Positions 45,619 to 54,561 of a stretch of DNA of 64,000 bases are shown here, piece after piece (within the stretch, counting starts at the first letter, position 1; each line of letters opens with the position of its first letter). The stretch is from Gemmatimonadota bacterium. GTDB taxonomy: Bacteria > Gemmatimonadota > Gemmatimonadetes > Gemmatimonadales > GWC2-71-9. The stretch is from positions 159,455 to 223,454 of the forward strand of contig SHZT01000002.1 of assembly GCA_009692185.1 (NCBI GenBank), in the 5' to 3' direction. Made by a program: the position numbers and the translations under genes. The notes under the pieces were generated by a model. It was not told where the DNA came from. It searched no databases and saw nothing but the letters and a program-made list of their open reading frames with translations.

Positions 45619-46179
45619 TCAGCCGCAGAACACCAGCGCCGATACCGTCGTCACCCAGCGGCCGTCGTCCTGCACCTCGGCCGTACAGCTGATGTTGGTG
45701 GTCTTCACGATTTCCCCCGACAGCAGCCATTGCTCCTTGCGTTCGTCCCACGCCTGGTTCGGGTCGAACGGCACGCCGAGCACGGTCGCGAGCATGCTTG
45801 CCGCGAGGTCCTCCGCGTAGTCACCGGCCGACTGCTGGCGCTGGCCGAACGCGTGGTGCTCCGAAATGTAGCCGTGATGGTTGGGGTCGGCGGGAATCGC
45901 CAAGCCGAGCGCCGACGCCGCGAGGCGGGACGGTTCGTTGGTCGCCGCTTCCGCGATGACCGCGAACACGACCTGCCCCGGCATCAGCAGCTTGACCCCC
46001 TGCTCCCACGATACGAGCTGGCAGTTCGGCGGGAAGATCGAGCTGACCCGGACGAGGTTGTACTGCGCAATGTGCGCTTCGCGCAGTGCCAGCTCGAAGC
46101 TCGTGAGTTTTTCCTTATGCCGGCCAACGCCCTTCGTGAGAAAGGCCTTGGCTGGCACGAACATTTTTGGATCGATCAC
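45619..46179 (-). CDS. pyruvoyl-dependent arginine decarboxylase
   Basis: The 186-aa product matches the archaeal-type PvlArgDC: it has the autocleavage site SS at residues 46-47 in RVSSIFPPNC, which yields a pyruvoyl group, and the conserved GYISEHHAFGQ and TTNISCTAEVQDDGRWVTTV segments. It decarboxylates arginine to agmatine for polyamine synthesis. Length is typical. It lies directly after a Fur-family regulator gene. Confidence 0.92.
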   Translation of the reverse strand: MIDPKMFVPAKAFLTKGVGRHKEKLTSFELALREAHIAQYNLVRVSSIFPPNCQLVSWEQGVKLLMPGQVVFAVIAEAATNEPSRLAASALGLAIPADPNHHGYISEHHAFGQRQQSAGDYAEDLAASMLATVLGVPFDPNQAWDERKEQWLLSGEIVKTTNISCTAEVQDDGRWVTTVSALVFCG

Positions 46180-46194
46180 CCCGCCCTGCCTTCG

Positions 46195-46686
46195 CTAAGG
46201 AGTTCCCCTGGGTTCAAGCGTGACGGCGTCACGCCGCTGACAATCCTGACACAGGCCGTAAATCTCCAGCCGGTGGTGGTGATGGCGGAACCCGTACTGG
46301 TCCGCGATCAGCTGTTTCATCCGGTCGATCCGGTCGCTCGAGAACTCTACGACCTTGCCGCAATTGAGGCAGATGAGGTGCTCGTGGTGACTCTCGGCGA
46401 CGATGGGTTCGTACCGCTTGAACCCTTCGCCGAAATCGTGTTCCTGCACCAGCCCGGCCCGCACCAGGAGATCGAGCGTGCGGTACACCGTTGCCTTCCC
46501 CGCGCGGACGCCCTGTTCGCGCAGCGCCCGTTCGATATCTCCCACCGACACGTGCGCGTTGGCGTAGAAGATGGCCGCGGCCACCGCCTCGCGCTGGTGC
46601 GTGACTGGCAGGCTGTGGTCCCGCAGGTAACGCCACAGCCCCTCCTGCAGGGCCTTGGCATCAACCTTGGGCGGCGGGCTGGTCAC
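46195..46686 (-). CDS. Fur-family transcriptional regulator
   Basis: The 163-aa product starts with GTG and has the Fur winged-helix (TVYRTLDLLVRAGLVQEHDF), the metal site HHEHLICLNCGKV and a second Cys pair (CQDCQ), so it has a structural zinc site. The exact metal sensed (iron, zinc, manganese or peroxide) cannot be assigned. The GTG overlaps the preceding gene's stop as GTGA. No Fur box was identified nearby. Confidence 0.92.
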   Translation of the reverse strand: MTSPPPKVDAKALQEGLWRYLRDHSLPVTHQREAVAAAIFYANAHVSVGDIERALREQGVRAGKATVYRTLDLLVRAGLVQEHDFGEGFKRYEPIVAESHHEHLICLNCGKVVEFSSDRIDRMKQLIADQYGFRHHHHRLEIYGLCQDCQRRDAVTLEPRGTP

Positions 46687-47144
46687 GTCGCCGGGTACCA
46701 CGCGGAGGGGGAAATCTCTACCGGCGGCACCGCCTCCGCCATCCGCTCCTGCACGCCCTTCAGGACCTCGAAGATGACCGCCGGCGTGCACTCCGCCACA
46801 TCATCGATCACCACGCGGCCCTGGCCCTTTTCACGGCCCCGAATCACCTGGGCGAATCGCGCGGTGTACACCCGCACCCGGCCGCCCTCGGCCCGGCGCG
46901 CGACCACCGCGGTGCCCCACTCGCGCTCTTCCCGCCGCACCGCGGGAAACACCCACAGGCTCACGACCTCGCCCGGCGGAATCACCTTCGCCAGGTCGGC
47001 GGCGACGCGAAGCCATCCGGGCCCGATGCCCGGCGCGCCCGCCGATGGTGCCCGCGAGTCTACCGCCACAGGGGGGGCAAGATAGAGGGGACCACAGTGG
47101 GTTTCAACCGCCTCGTCAAAGGAGGGAGACCGGGTCGCGGTCAA
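46683..47144 (-). CDS. conserved small protein of unknown function
   Basis: The 153-aa product has no signal peptide. A hydrophobic Val-rich core (VSLWVFPAVRREEREWGTAVVARR) suggests a small beta-rich fold, and the C-terminal half contains VIFEVLKGVQERMAE. It overlaps priA by 29 nt and the Fur gene by 4 nt. It is most likely part of the same transcript as both. I recognise no named family. Confidence 0.65.
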   Translation of the reverse strand: MTATRSPSFDEAVETHCGPLYLAPPVAVDSRAPSAGAPGIGPGWLRVAADLAKVIPPGEVVSLWVFPAVRREEREWGTAVVARRAEGGRVRVYTARFAQVIRGREKGQGRVVIDDVAECTPAVIFEVLKGVQERMAEAVPPVEISPSAWYPAT

Positions 47145-49545
47145 ACGTCACGCGGAGCCCGTCCCGGCCCGAGCGGAGGGCAAACGGCGCCCGCCGTGCA
47201 GCGTACCGGACGGTGCGGCCCAGCCACTTCGCGTCGGCCGAGCGGAGCAGCAGGTGCCACCGCCAGCGAGCCTTGATTCGCACCAGGGGCGCGGGCGCTG
47301 GCCCGACGATCTCGACCTGCCCCTCCGCCCGCCTGGCCACCAGGCCCTTGAGCCAATCCGCGACCTTCACGGCCGCGTCCGCCACCGCGGTTTCCCCGGG
47401 GCCGCTGACCACCACGTTGACCAGCGCCACGTGCGGCGGATACGCCGGCGAGCGCCGCATGGACAACTCCCGTTCCGCGAAGCCCTCAAAGTCGTGACCC
47501 GAGGCCGCGATGAGCGCGTAGTGCCCGGGCGAGCGCGTTTGCACCAGCACCTCGCCGCCCTCCGGCCCACGGCCCGCGCGGCCGGCCACCTGCGCCACCA
47601 GTTGAAACGTCCGCTCCGCAGCGCGGAAGTCCGGCATGTGGAGTCCTCCGTCCGCGTCCACGACGCCCACCAGCGTCACGCCGGGGAAATCGAGGCCCTT
47701 GGCGATCATCTGGGTACCGAAGAGGATGTCGATTTCCCGGCGGCCGAATGCGGTGAGCAGGCGGCTGTGCGACCACTTGGTGGATGTCGTGTCAGCATCC
47801 ATCCGCGCCATGCGGGCTGCGGGATACCGCTCACCCAGCCAGCGCTCCAGGAGCTGCGTCCCGACACCGCGGGTGCGCTGAGTCGCGCCGCCGCACTCCG
47901 GGCACGCCGTCGGGACCGGCTCGTGGTGGCCGCAGTAGTGACAACGGAGCGCTGCGGGCGACGTGTGGACGGTGAGCGAAATGCTGCACGACGGGCACTC
48001 CCGCGCGATTCCGCAGGCCTGGCATTGGAGGTAGTGGGCGAACCCGCGGCGGTTGAGGAGCAGGATGACCTGCTGGCTCGCCGCCAGCCGTCCGGCCACC
48101 GCACCGTCCAGCGCCTCGGACCACGGCACCGCGCCGGCGGCGAACACCCGCGGCTCGTGGCGGAGATCCACCAGCCGCACCGGCGGCAGCGGGCGCGCCC
48201 CCACCCGCGCCGGCAACCGGACCACCACGCGGCGCGCGCGCGCCGCCCACGTCTCAAGCGCCGGCGTCGCACTCCCGAGCACCGCCACGGCCCCCTCACG
48301 CCGGGCACGCGCCAGCGCGACGTCCCGCCCATGATACCGCGGCGTCTCACCCTGCTTGTAGCTCGCGTCGTGTTCTTCGTCCACCACGATGAACGCGAGC
48401 CGGGACACGGGCGCGAACACCGCCGACCGCGCGCCGACCACGACCGTTCGCTGGCCCGAGGCCACGGCACGCCACGCGTCGGCCCGCTCAGCCTCGGAGA
48501 GTGCGCTGTGCAGGACCGCGACCCGGTCGCCGAATACGCCCCGCACGCGGGCCACCGTCTGGGGCGTCAGCGAAATCTCCGGCACGAGGACGATGGCACT
48601 CGCGCCGCCTTCCACCGCCTCGCGCATCGCCTCGAGGTACACCAGCGTCTTCCCGCTTCCCGTGACACCAAACAGGACGGCCGACTTGCCCGGCGCGAGT
48701 CCCTTGAGGCACGCGATGGCTTCGAGCTGCGCAGGCGTCGGGTTGCTGGGAGGAACGGCGCTGACATCGTGAAATGGGTCCCGGAGCGCTTCGCGTCGTT
48801 CGAACGCGGCGAGTCCTTTCGTCACGAGGCCCCGCTGGACCGCGTCGCTGAAGCCCAGGCGGGCCGCGAGGTCATGGGTCTCTCCCTCACCGCCCTGTGC
48901 GTCCAGCGCCTCGTACAGTCCGCGTTGTTTCGCCGACCGGGCAAACGCCTGTTCCCGCTCGAGCAGCGAAGGCAGCGCCTTCACGAGTCGTAGGAGACGC
49001 ACCGTGCCGGCCGCCGGTCCCAGGTCCGGCGGCTCCGTCGTCAGCTCCACACCGCCCGCGCGCTGCAGCCGCTGGAGCGTCTCCCACACCGGCCGCTTCA
49101 GGCGCCGCGCCAGAGTCTGCACCGCGAGGCGGCCGCCCGCGCGCTCCAGCGCCTCCACCACCTGGAGCGTTGCGCCACCGCCTGGCGCACCGACGGAGAC
49201 CAGCCGGGCCACGACGCGTGACGCACCCCACAGCGCCGGCGGCAGCATCGTACGAAGCGTGAGCCCCAGCGGCGCCGCGTAGTACCGGGAGACCCACGAC
49301 GCCAGGTCGAGGAGTGACGCCGGAACCAGCGGCGCATCGTCGGGGGCAAGCAGGACGCTCTTGAGGCTCTCATCGGGATTGGCGTCGTCTGTCTCCTCTA
49401 CCACGCCGACCAGCTCGCGCGCCCGGACGGGAACGACCACGCGCGCCCCCGGAACGACCCGGTCCGCGAGCGCCGCCGGCACGCGGTAGCGATACGACTG
49501 CGCCACCGGCATGGGGAGGATGACGCGGCAGGTGGTCGGGATCAC
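47116..49545 (-). CDS. priA: primosomal helicase PriA
   Basis: PriA restarts stalled replication forks. The 809-aa protein has the N-terminal 3'-binding domain (VILPMPVAQSYRYRVPAAL), Walker A LFGVTGSGKT, a DEEH box in VVDEEHDASYKQGETP, helicase motifs LLNRRGFAH and DADGGLHMPDFRAAE, and the Cys-rich zinc insert (CQACGIARECPSC; CHYCG; CPECGG). The start GTG overlaps the HDAC stop. Length is standard for PriA. Confidence 0.96.
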   Translation of the reverse strand: MIPTTCRVILPMPVAQSYRYRVPAALADRVVPGARVVVPVRARELVGVVEETDDANPDESLKSVLLAPDDAPLVPASLLDLASWVSRYYAAPLGLTLRTMLPPALWGASRVVARLVSVGAPGGGATLQVVEALERAGGRLAVQTLARRLKRPVWETLQRLQRAGGVELTTEPPDLGPAAGTVRLLRLVKALPSLLEREQAFARSAKQRGLYEALDAQGGEGETHDLAARLGFSDAVQRGLVTKGLAAFERREALRDPFHDVSAVPPSNPTPAQLEAIACLKGLAPGKSAVLFGVTGSGKTLVYLEAMREAVEGGASAIVLVPEISLTPQTVARVRGVFGDRVAVLHSALSEAERADAWRAVASGQRTVVVGARSAVFAPVSRLAFIVVDEEHDASYKQGETPRYHGRDVALARARREGAVAVLGSATPALETWAARARRVVVRLPARVGARPLPPVRLVDLRHEPRVFAAGAVPWSEALDGAVAGRLAASQQVILLLNRRGFAHYLQCQACGIARECPSCSISLTVHTSPAALRCHYCGHHEPVPTACPECGGATQRTRGVGTQLLERWLGERYPAARMARMDADTTSTKWSHSRLLTAFGRREIDILFGTQMIAKGLDFPGVTLVGVVDADGGLHMPDFRAAERTFQLVAQVAGRAGRGPEGGEVLVQTRSPGHYALIAASGHDFEGFAERELSMRRSPAYPPHVALVNVVVSGPGETAVADAAVKVADWLKGLVARRAEGQVEIVGPAPAPLVRIKARWRWHLLLRSADAKWLGRTVRYAARRAPFALRSGRDGLRVTFDRDPVSLL

Positions 49546-50453
49546 GCGAGTGCCCGTACGTGCGCCGCGGCGGCCTCGGCCACGCGCTCGGGCGCGTAGC
49601 CCCCCTCGAGGACCGATGCCATCGGGACCCCCATCGTCCGCCACTCCCGCACCCACGAGACATAGTCCTCGGGCTCCAGGGAAAACTGCGCGAGCGGGTC
49701 TCCGGCCATCGCGTCGAAACCGGCGGAGATGAGGAGCAGGTCCGGGCGCCACCCGTCGGTGGCCCTGGCAACGGCTTCGTTGAGATCTCGCACGTAGGCC
49801 TCGCGCGGAAGACCGGGAGGCCGCGGCACGTTGAAGACGTTGCCCACGCCACGTTCATCGACGCGCCCCGTCCCCGGATAGAGCGGCCACTGGTGGAGTG
49901 AGACGTACCGCAGGCGTGGGTCCCGCTCCACCATCGCCTGGGTGCCGTTCCCATGGTGCACGTCCCAATCCACGATCAGCACGCGTTCGACTTTCTGCAC
50001 CTCGATCGCGTCCAGCGCCGCGACCACCACGTTGTTCAGGAGACAGAACCCCATGGCGTGACCCGGCAACGCGTGGTGACCGGGCGGCCGGGTCGCCGCG
50101 AACGCAGGCGTGCCGTCCAGCGCCAGCCGGGCGACCCGGATGGCCGCGCCGGCGGCGTGCACGGCCGCCCGGTAGCTCGCCTGATTCATCACTGTGTCTT
50201 CGTCGAGCCGCCCACCGCCCCGGCGGTCAATCGCCTGTAGCTGCGCCAGGTACTCGGCTGTGTGCGCCCGCAGCAGCGCGGCGGGTTCCGCTGGTTCGGC
50301 TTCCTCCCACGTGGTAACCGCCGCCATGCCGGGCGCCCGAAGCGCCGCGAGTACGGCCTTGATGCGGGCCGGTGACTCGGGATGTCCTTGACCGGGGTTG
50401 TGCTCAGCTTGTGAGGGGTGCCAGACGATCCGGACGAGTGAGCGAGATGTCAC
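49542..50453 (-). CDS. histone deacetylase-like family hydrolase
   Basis: The 303-aa protein matches the bacterial HDAC/acetoin-utilisation deacetylase family: RPPGHHALPGHAMGFCLLNN, the zinc ligands in VDWDVHHGNGTQAM and SAGFDAMAGDPL, and the C-terminal GVPMASVLEGGYAPE. It would hydrolyse an acetyl- or acylamide bond on a polyamine or other substrate. Its GTG overlaps the following gene's stop, and it is the fifth of a chain of overlapping genes in the 46-54.5 kb run. The biological substrate is not evident. Confidence 0.9.
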   Translation of the reverse strand: MTSRSLVRIVWHPSQAEHNPGQGHPESPARIKAVLAALRAPGMAAVTTWEEAEPAEPAALLRAHTAEYLAQLQAIDRRGGGRLDEDTVMNQASYRAAVHAAGAAIRVARLALDGTPAFAATRPPGHHALPGHAMGFCLLNNVVVAALDAIEVQKVERVLIVDWDVHHGNGTQAMVERDPRLRYVSLHQWPLYPGTGRVDERGVGNVFNVPRPPGLPREAYVRDLNEAVARATDGWRPDLLLISAGFDAMAGDPLAQFSLEPEDYVSWVREWRTMGVPMASVLEGGYAPERVAEAAAAHVRALA

Positions 50454-50713
50454 CGCACCGGCCGCCGGTGGACTGGCAGGACGATCATCGGGGCGCCTGC
50501 CGGAACCTGGAGCTCCGCCAGCGTGCGGGACTCGTCTACGCGCGCCCCTCGGTATTTCATCTCGAAGTTGGCGGGATCGGCCGTCGGGCCGATGGCCCGC
50601 GACAACGCCGCCGCCTTCACATCAGCCACCGTCTCCGCCGGCCGGGTTGTCAGTTCCACGATATCCCACACATCCGGAACCCACACCCGCACGGTAGGCC
50701 CGGCCCCCGTCAC
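50450..50713 (-). CDS. ubiquitin-like beta-grasp small protein
   Basis: The 87-aa protein shows a beta-grasp/ubiquitin pattern: an N-terminal strand (VRVWVPDVWDIVELT), a helix (TVADVKAAALSRAI) and a C-terminal strand-turn (FEMKYRGARVDESRTLAELQ; GAPMIVLP). It lacks the C-terminal Gly-Gly. Its GTG overlaps the next gene's stop. The conserved position between the HDAC-like gene and an 88-aa gene suggests joint expression; a ubiquitin-like adaptor role is a guess based on the fold pattern. Confidence 0.55.
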   Translation of the reverse strand: MTGAGPTVRVWVPDVWDIVELTTRPAETVADVKAAALSRAIGPTADPANFEMKYRGARVDESRTLAELQVPAGAPMIVLPVHRRPVR

Positions 50714-50976
50714 GCGCCGCTCGGCACGGGAAGCGTGGACAGGAAACGATCCACCGACTGACCAAAAAGCAGCGTCGAGGCGCGCACCCGGGTCCCCTGG
50801 GGCGCCCGGAAAACCGCTACCGCGATTTCTTCACCACCCTGCCCGCGGAACGTCGCGAACGACGGGCCTTCTTTCTCGAGGAACGCGCCCACGTGCGGGA
50901 CCCGTTCCGAAAAGAATTCCTTTGCCCGCGCGAGAACCTGGGGACCGGTGAGCGAGGTGAGCACTTCGTGAAGCAT
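50710..50976 (-). CDS. small protein of unknown function
   Basis: The 88-aa product starts MLHEVLTSLTGPQVLARAKE and is a helical-beta mix with FFSERVPHVGAFLEKE and a beta hairpin EEIAVAVFRAPQGTRV. An upstream GTG (51015) is possible but the ATG is better placed. Its stop overlaps the ubiquitin-like gene's start. No family is recognised. It sits 42 nt after the zincin-like gene. Confidence 0.6.
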   Translation of the reverse strand: MLHEVLTSLTGPQVLARAKEFFSERVPHVGAFLEKEGPSFATFRGQGGEEIAVAVFRAPQGTRVRASTLLFGQSVDRFLSTLPVPSGA

Positions 50977-51018
50977 GGCGGAATCTACCGAAGGCCGGCG
51001 GTAGCGGCGAGGCACGCG

Positions 51019-51708
51019 TCAGCCGAGCGGTTCCACCTCGACCGCACGTTCGGTGACCCGGCGCGCGCGCCGGAAGAAATCCAGCAGGGACGGCTTCCGG
51101 CGGAGGACCAGGATCGCATCGCCCGGCGGCGGTTCCGTAAGGCCGTCGAGCACGACGTACAGTGGAAGCGGCCCGTCCGGCACCGGTGCCCGGAAGCGGC
51201 GGCCTCGCCACTCGAACTCGACGACGCGTGGCCGCTCCCGCACCACCCGGTCGAAGAACACGTCGTCGTCCACCTGGTACGTGCCCGTCGCGACTTTCTC
51301 GCCGCCCAGGTAGAACAACGGGTCGAACGGCTCCGCATCGGCGCGGGCGAATCCCTCCTCGGCCGCCCGGTCGTACTCCTCGAGGCCCTGCTCGTGGGCC
51401 CGCCATTCCAGGTGGTGCCGCAGTTCGTGGGTGAGCGTCTCCCACGCCTCCGCGCGCCAGTCAAAGTCGGGCCGGTCGGACGCCAGCGCGCGAAACGAGC
51501 CGAAATACAGCACGACGTGGGACGGCGCCTGGTCTCCACTCGCGCCCGCGTCAATCGGAATACATTCGCCCATTGTGTAGACGCCCGCGCGGTCCGGGTG
51601 GGGCACGGTGCGCGGGCTCACGTCCACGCCCGCGATGCCCTCGAGATACTCCGCGGGAATCTCCTCGAGCATGCGGTCGATCAGCCCGCGAAAGTCCGGG
51701 AGTTGCAC
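51019..51708 (-). CDS. zincin-like metallopeptidase family protein
   Basis: The 229-aa protein has a zinc motif HELRH (His94, Glu95, His98) followed by HLEW, so the fold is the minimal zincin seen in DUF1025/MMP-like proteins. The N-terminal part (DRMLEEIPAEYLEGIAGVDV) and YTMGECIPIDAGAS segments also match that family. A C-terminal extension (DPLFYLGGEKVATGTYQVDD...) of about 90 residues is added. No signal peptide. The substrate is unknown. It lies four bases after the M3-like peptidase gene. Confidence 0.78.
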   Translation of the reverse strand: MQLPDFRGLIDRMLEEIPAEYLEGIAGVDVSPRTVPHPDRAGVYTMGECIPIDAGASGDQAPSHVVLYFGSFRALASDRPDFDWRAEAWETLTHELRHHLEWRAHEQGLEEYDRAAEEGFARADAEPFDPLFYLGGEKVATGTYQVDDDVFFDRVVRERPRVVEFEWRGRRFRAPVPDGPLPLYVVLDGLTEPPPGDAILVLRRKPSLLDFFRRARRVTERAVEVEPLG

Positions 51709-51711
51709 GGC

Positions 51712-53169
51712 TCAGGCCAGGGCGGCTTCGAGCTGGCGCACCAATGGCTCGAAGTCGAGCGGCCCCCCCGTGACCCGCGCCGACAGCCGGTCGGCGTTCT
51801 CCGCCTGCCCGCTGCTCATCAAGTGCTGAATGAACCCGCCGGCGCGCGGATTGCGGAACCAGTCCTCGTCGAACCGCTCACGCAGGGTCTCGCCCATCGC
51901 GGCTTGCAGCTGCCAAGCCCTGAGGTAGCGCGCCGCGTAGAACCCCGGGTCCACGTCCGCGAGGTAGTCGCCCTCGGGATACCGGAACAGCGTCGCCTCG
52001 CTCAACCGCTCGGCGTATTCGGCACCCCGCCCTTCGTAGGACCCGCGGTGCAGGCGGAGCTCGTAGCCCAGTTTCGCCGCGTATCGCCGCGCCATGAACA
52101 GTTCGCTGACGCCGAGCTCGAATCGGAGCGTGCGCGCATCCCGGGGCGAGAGCCCGGCGAACCGGGTCAGCCACCCCGTCTCGAGCGTCATGTGATCCCA
52201 CAGCATCGCGAAGCCCTCGGTGACCGAGTTGTCGCCCAGCCATTTTGCCGCAAACGACTGGGCGGGATCCACGGAGCCGAAATGAAGAGCGTGGCCGTGC
52301 TCGTGCCAGAACGTGCGGTAGTCCTGGTGGCCGCCTCGTGGGCGGAGAACGAGGTAGACCTCGTCCGGCACCTGCACCGGGGCGCAGAATGCCCGCGGCT
52401 GTTTCCCCGGTCGCTCGTCGGTATCGAACCGGATTCGCCCGCCTTGCACCGGGTCGATGCCGATCTCGCCCATCTGGCGGGTGGCCATTGCCACCAGTTC
52501 GGTCGGGCGGAACGCCGCATCGAATTGAGACGAGCGAAACGCCCAGGCAGCGTCGGACCGGACCAGGTCGCCCACCGCAATCCCCAGTCGTTGCCGCACG
52601 ACGCGCGCGAGGCTGTCGCGGTACGCATCCGCGGTGCGGACGAGAAACGCGCCGGCGGCGCGCCCCAGGGCGTCGAGGTCCAGGCCCGACAGCGTGGCAC
52701 GAGCGTGCACGTAGTCGCCGAGCCCGAGGGCCAGGATATCCTCCCGCTCCACGGCAAACCGCTCCCGGCGAATGCCGTTCAACCCTGCTTCCACGGCCGT
52801 CAAGCGCGCGGCATCCAGCGCGATGCGGAATTCCCGGTCGGGCGTGTTGGCCATATCGATGGGCGCGCGCAAGTAGGGGATCTCTCGTTCACCGACGCGG
52901 AGGACCGCGCCGGTTTCCCAGGTGATCTGCGCCTCTTCCAGCGCCGCCGTCCGCCGGCCAATGGCGAGGTCCGCCGCCCACTCGAACAGCTCGATCGTGC
53001 CGGCGCTCCGCGCCTCGGCCACGACCTCGGGCGAGGTCAAGTCGGCGTATCGCTGGTAGAGCTGCTGGAATTCGGGGTTGGACTTGAGGCCCGCGCCGAC
53101 CAGGTACCACTCGCGGCCCAGATCCTGGTGCATTTTCTCGCCCCGGGCGGTCAGGGCTTCCAGGCTCAC
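51712..53169 (-). CDS. peptidase M3-like oligopeptidase
   Basis: The 485-aa product has the M3 active-site motif HEHGH (His289, Glu290, His293) in YRTFWHEHGHALHFG and a downstream Glu318 in NSVTEGFAMLWDH as the third zinc ligand. No signal peptide, so it is likely a cytosolic oligopeptidase. It is shorter than classical M3 enzymes (about 600-700 aa), so it may be an M3-like branch. The GTG start overlaps glyS (GTGA), placing it in the glyS transcript. Confidence 0.82.
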   Translation of the reverse strand: MSLEALTARGEKMHQDLGREWYLVGAGLKSNPEFQQLYQRYADLTSPEVVAEARSAGTIELFEWAADLAIGRRTAALEEAQITWETGAVLRVGEREIPYLRAPIDMANTPDREFRIALDAARLTAVEAGLNGIRRERFAVEREDILALGLGDYVHARATLSGLDLDALGRAAGAFLVRTADAYRDSLARVVRQRLGIAVGDLVRSDAAWAFRSSQFDAAFRPTELVAMATRQMGEIGIDPVQGGRIRFDTDERPGKQPRAFCAPVQVPDEVYLVLRPRGGHQDYRTFWHEHGHALHFGSVDPAQSFAAKWLGDNSVTEGFAMLWDHMTLETGWLTRFAGLSPRDARTLRFELGVSELFMARRYAAKLGYELRLHRGSYEGRGAEYAERLSEATLFRYPEGDYLADVDPGFYAARYLRAWQLQAAMGETLRERFDEDWFRNPRAGGFIQHLMSSGQAENADRLSARVTGGPLDFEPLVRQLEAALA

Positions 53170-54500
53170 CGGCCGAGGCGCTCTCGCAGCCAGGCGGCCA
53201 GCTTGTCTGCGGAAACGCGCTCCTGGACCATCGAGTCGCGGTGGCGCACGGTAACCGTCTGGTCGGTGAGGGTCTGCCCGTCTACCGTGACGCCAAACGG
53301 GGTTCCGGCTTCGTCCTGCCGACGGTACCGCCGCCCGATGGCGCCGCTCTCGTCGTAGAACGACGGCATCTGCGCCCGCAGGTCGTCATAGATCTTCCGC
53401 GCGATTTCGGGCATTCCGTCCTTCTTCACCAGCGGGAACACGCCCGCCTTGATCGGCGCGATCGCGGGGTTGAACCGCAACACGACCCGGGTCTCGCCCT
53501 CCACGGCTTCCTCGGCGTATGCGTCCATCATCGTGACCAGGGCCAGCCGGTCGGCACCGATGGAGGTCTCCACCACGAAGGGGACGAACCGCTCGTTGGT
53601 GACCGTGTCCAGGTAGTCGAGCTTCTTGCCCGAGAATTCCTGGTGCTTGGAAAGGTCGTAGTTGCCGCGGTTGTGGATCCCCTCGAATTCCTTCCACCCG
53701 AAGGGAAACTCGTACTCGATGTCGTACGCATCCTTGGCGTAGTGCGCGAGCTCGCTCGGGCCGTGCTGATGGAACCGGAGCTTGGCCGGGGTGATGCCCA
53801 GCGCCACCAGCCACTCCATGCGCCGCGCGCGCCAGTACTCGAACCAGGTGTGGTCTTCGCCGGGCTTTACGAAGAACTGCATTTCCATCTGCTCGAATTC
53901 GCGCGTGCGGAAAATGAAATTCCCCGGGTTGATCTCGTTCCGGAACGCCTTCCCGATCTGCGCGATCCCGAACGGCACCTTCTGCCGGGACGATTGCTGC
54001 ACGTTGAGGTAGTTGACGTAGATGCCCTGCGCGGTTTCCGGCCGCAGGTAGATCTGCGCGGCCGCCTCCTCCACCGGGCCCATGAACGTCTTGAACATCA
54101 GGTTGAAGAGACGCGGCTCGGTCAGGGAACCCTTGTTGCCGCAGACCGGGCACTGCCCCGTCGGCGTACCGGGCTCGCCCTTGATGCGCTCGTCGTCCGA
54201 GCGGAACCGGTTCTTGCAGATCTTGCAGTCGATCAGCGGGTCGGTAAACCCAGCGACATGGCCCGACGCCTCCCAGACCCGGGGATGCATCAGGATCGCG
54301 GCGTCGAGACCCTCGATGTCGTCTCGCTCGTGGACCATCGAGCGCCACCAGCGTTCCTTGAGATTCTTCTTGAGCTCCACGCCCAACGGCCCGTAGTCCC
54401 ACACCGACCCCAGCCCCCCGTAGATCTCGGACGACTGGAACACGAACCCGCGGCGCTTCGCCAGCGAGACAAGCTTGTCCATCAACGTGGTGTCGGCCAT
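53166..54500 (-). CDS. glyS: glycyl-tRNA synthetase, dimeric class II
   Basis: The 444-aa protein starts MADTTLMDKLVSLAKRRGFV and belongs to the single-chain (alpha2) glycyl-tRNA synthetase family: IYGGLGSVWDYGPLGVELKK, the zinc-like Cys pairs CKICKNRF and CPVCGNKG, class II motif 2 KAFRNEINPGNFIFRTREFEQ and motif 3-like SIGADRLALV. It is not the two-subunit glyQ/glyS form. The C-terminal anticodon-binding domain (VTVDGQTLTDQTVTVRHRD) is intact. Two-subunit forms are common in other bacteria. Confidence 0.96.
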   Translation of the reverse strand: MADTTLMDKLVSLAKRRGFVFQSSEIYGGLGSVWDYGPLGVELKKNLKERWWRSMVHERDDIEGLDAAILMHPRVWEASGHVAGFTDPLIDCKICKNRFRSDDERIKGEPGTPTGQCPVCGNKGSLTEPRLFNLMFKTFMGPVEEAAAQIYLRPETAQGIYVNYLNVQQSSRQKVPFGIAQIGKAFRNEINPGNFIFRTREFEQMEMQFFVKPGEDHTWFEYWRARRMEWLVALGITPAKLRFHQHGPSELAHYAKDAYDIEYEFPFGWKEFEGIHNRGNYDLSKHQEFSGKKLDYLDTVTNERFVPFVVETSIGADRLALVTMMDAYAEEAVEGETRVVLRFNPAIAPIKAGVFPLVKKDGMPEIARKIYDDLRAQMPSFYDESGAIGRRYRRQDEAGTPFGVTVDGQTLTDQTVTVRHRDSMVQERVSADKLAAWLRERLGR

Positions 54501-54561
54501 CGAGCTCGGTTTCAGGGTGTGGGAGACGATCAGAGCATCGAACCTGCAAGTCGAAAGATAT

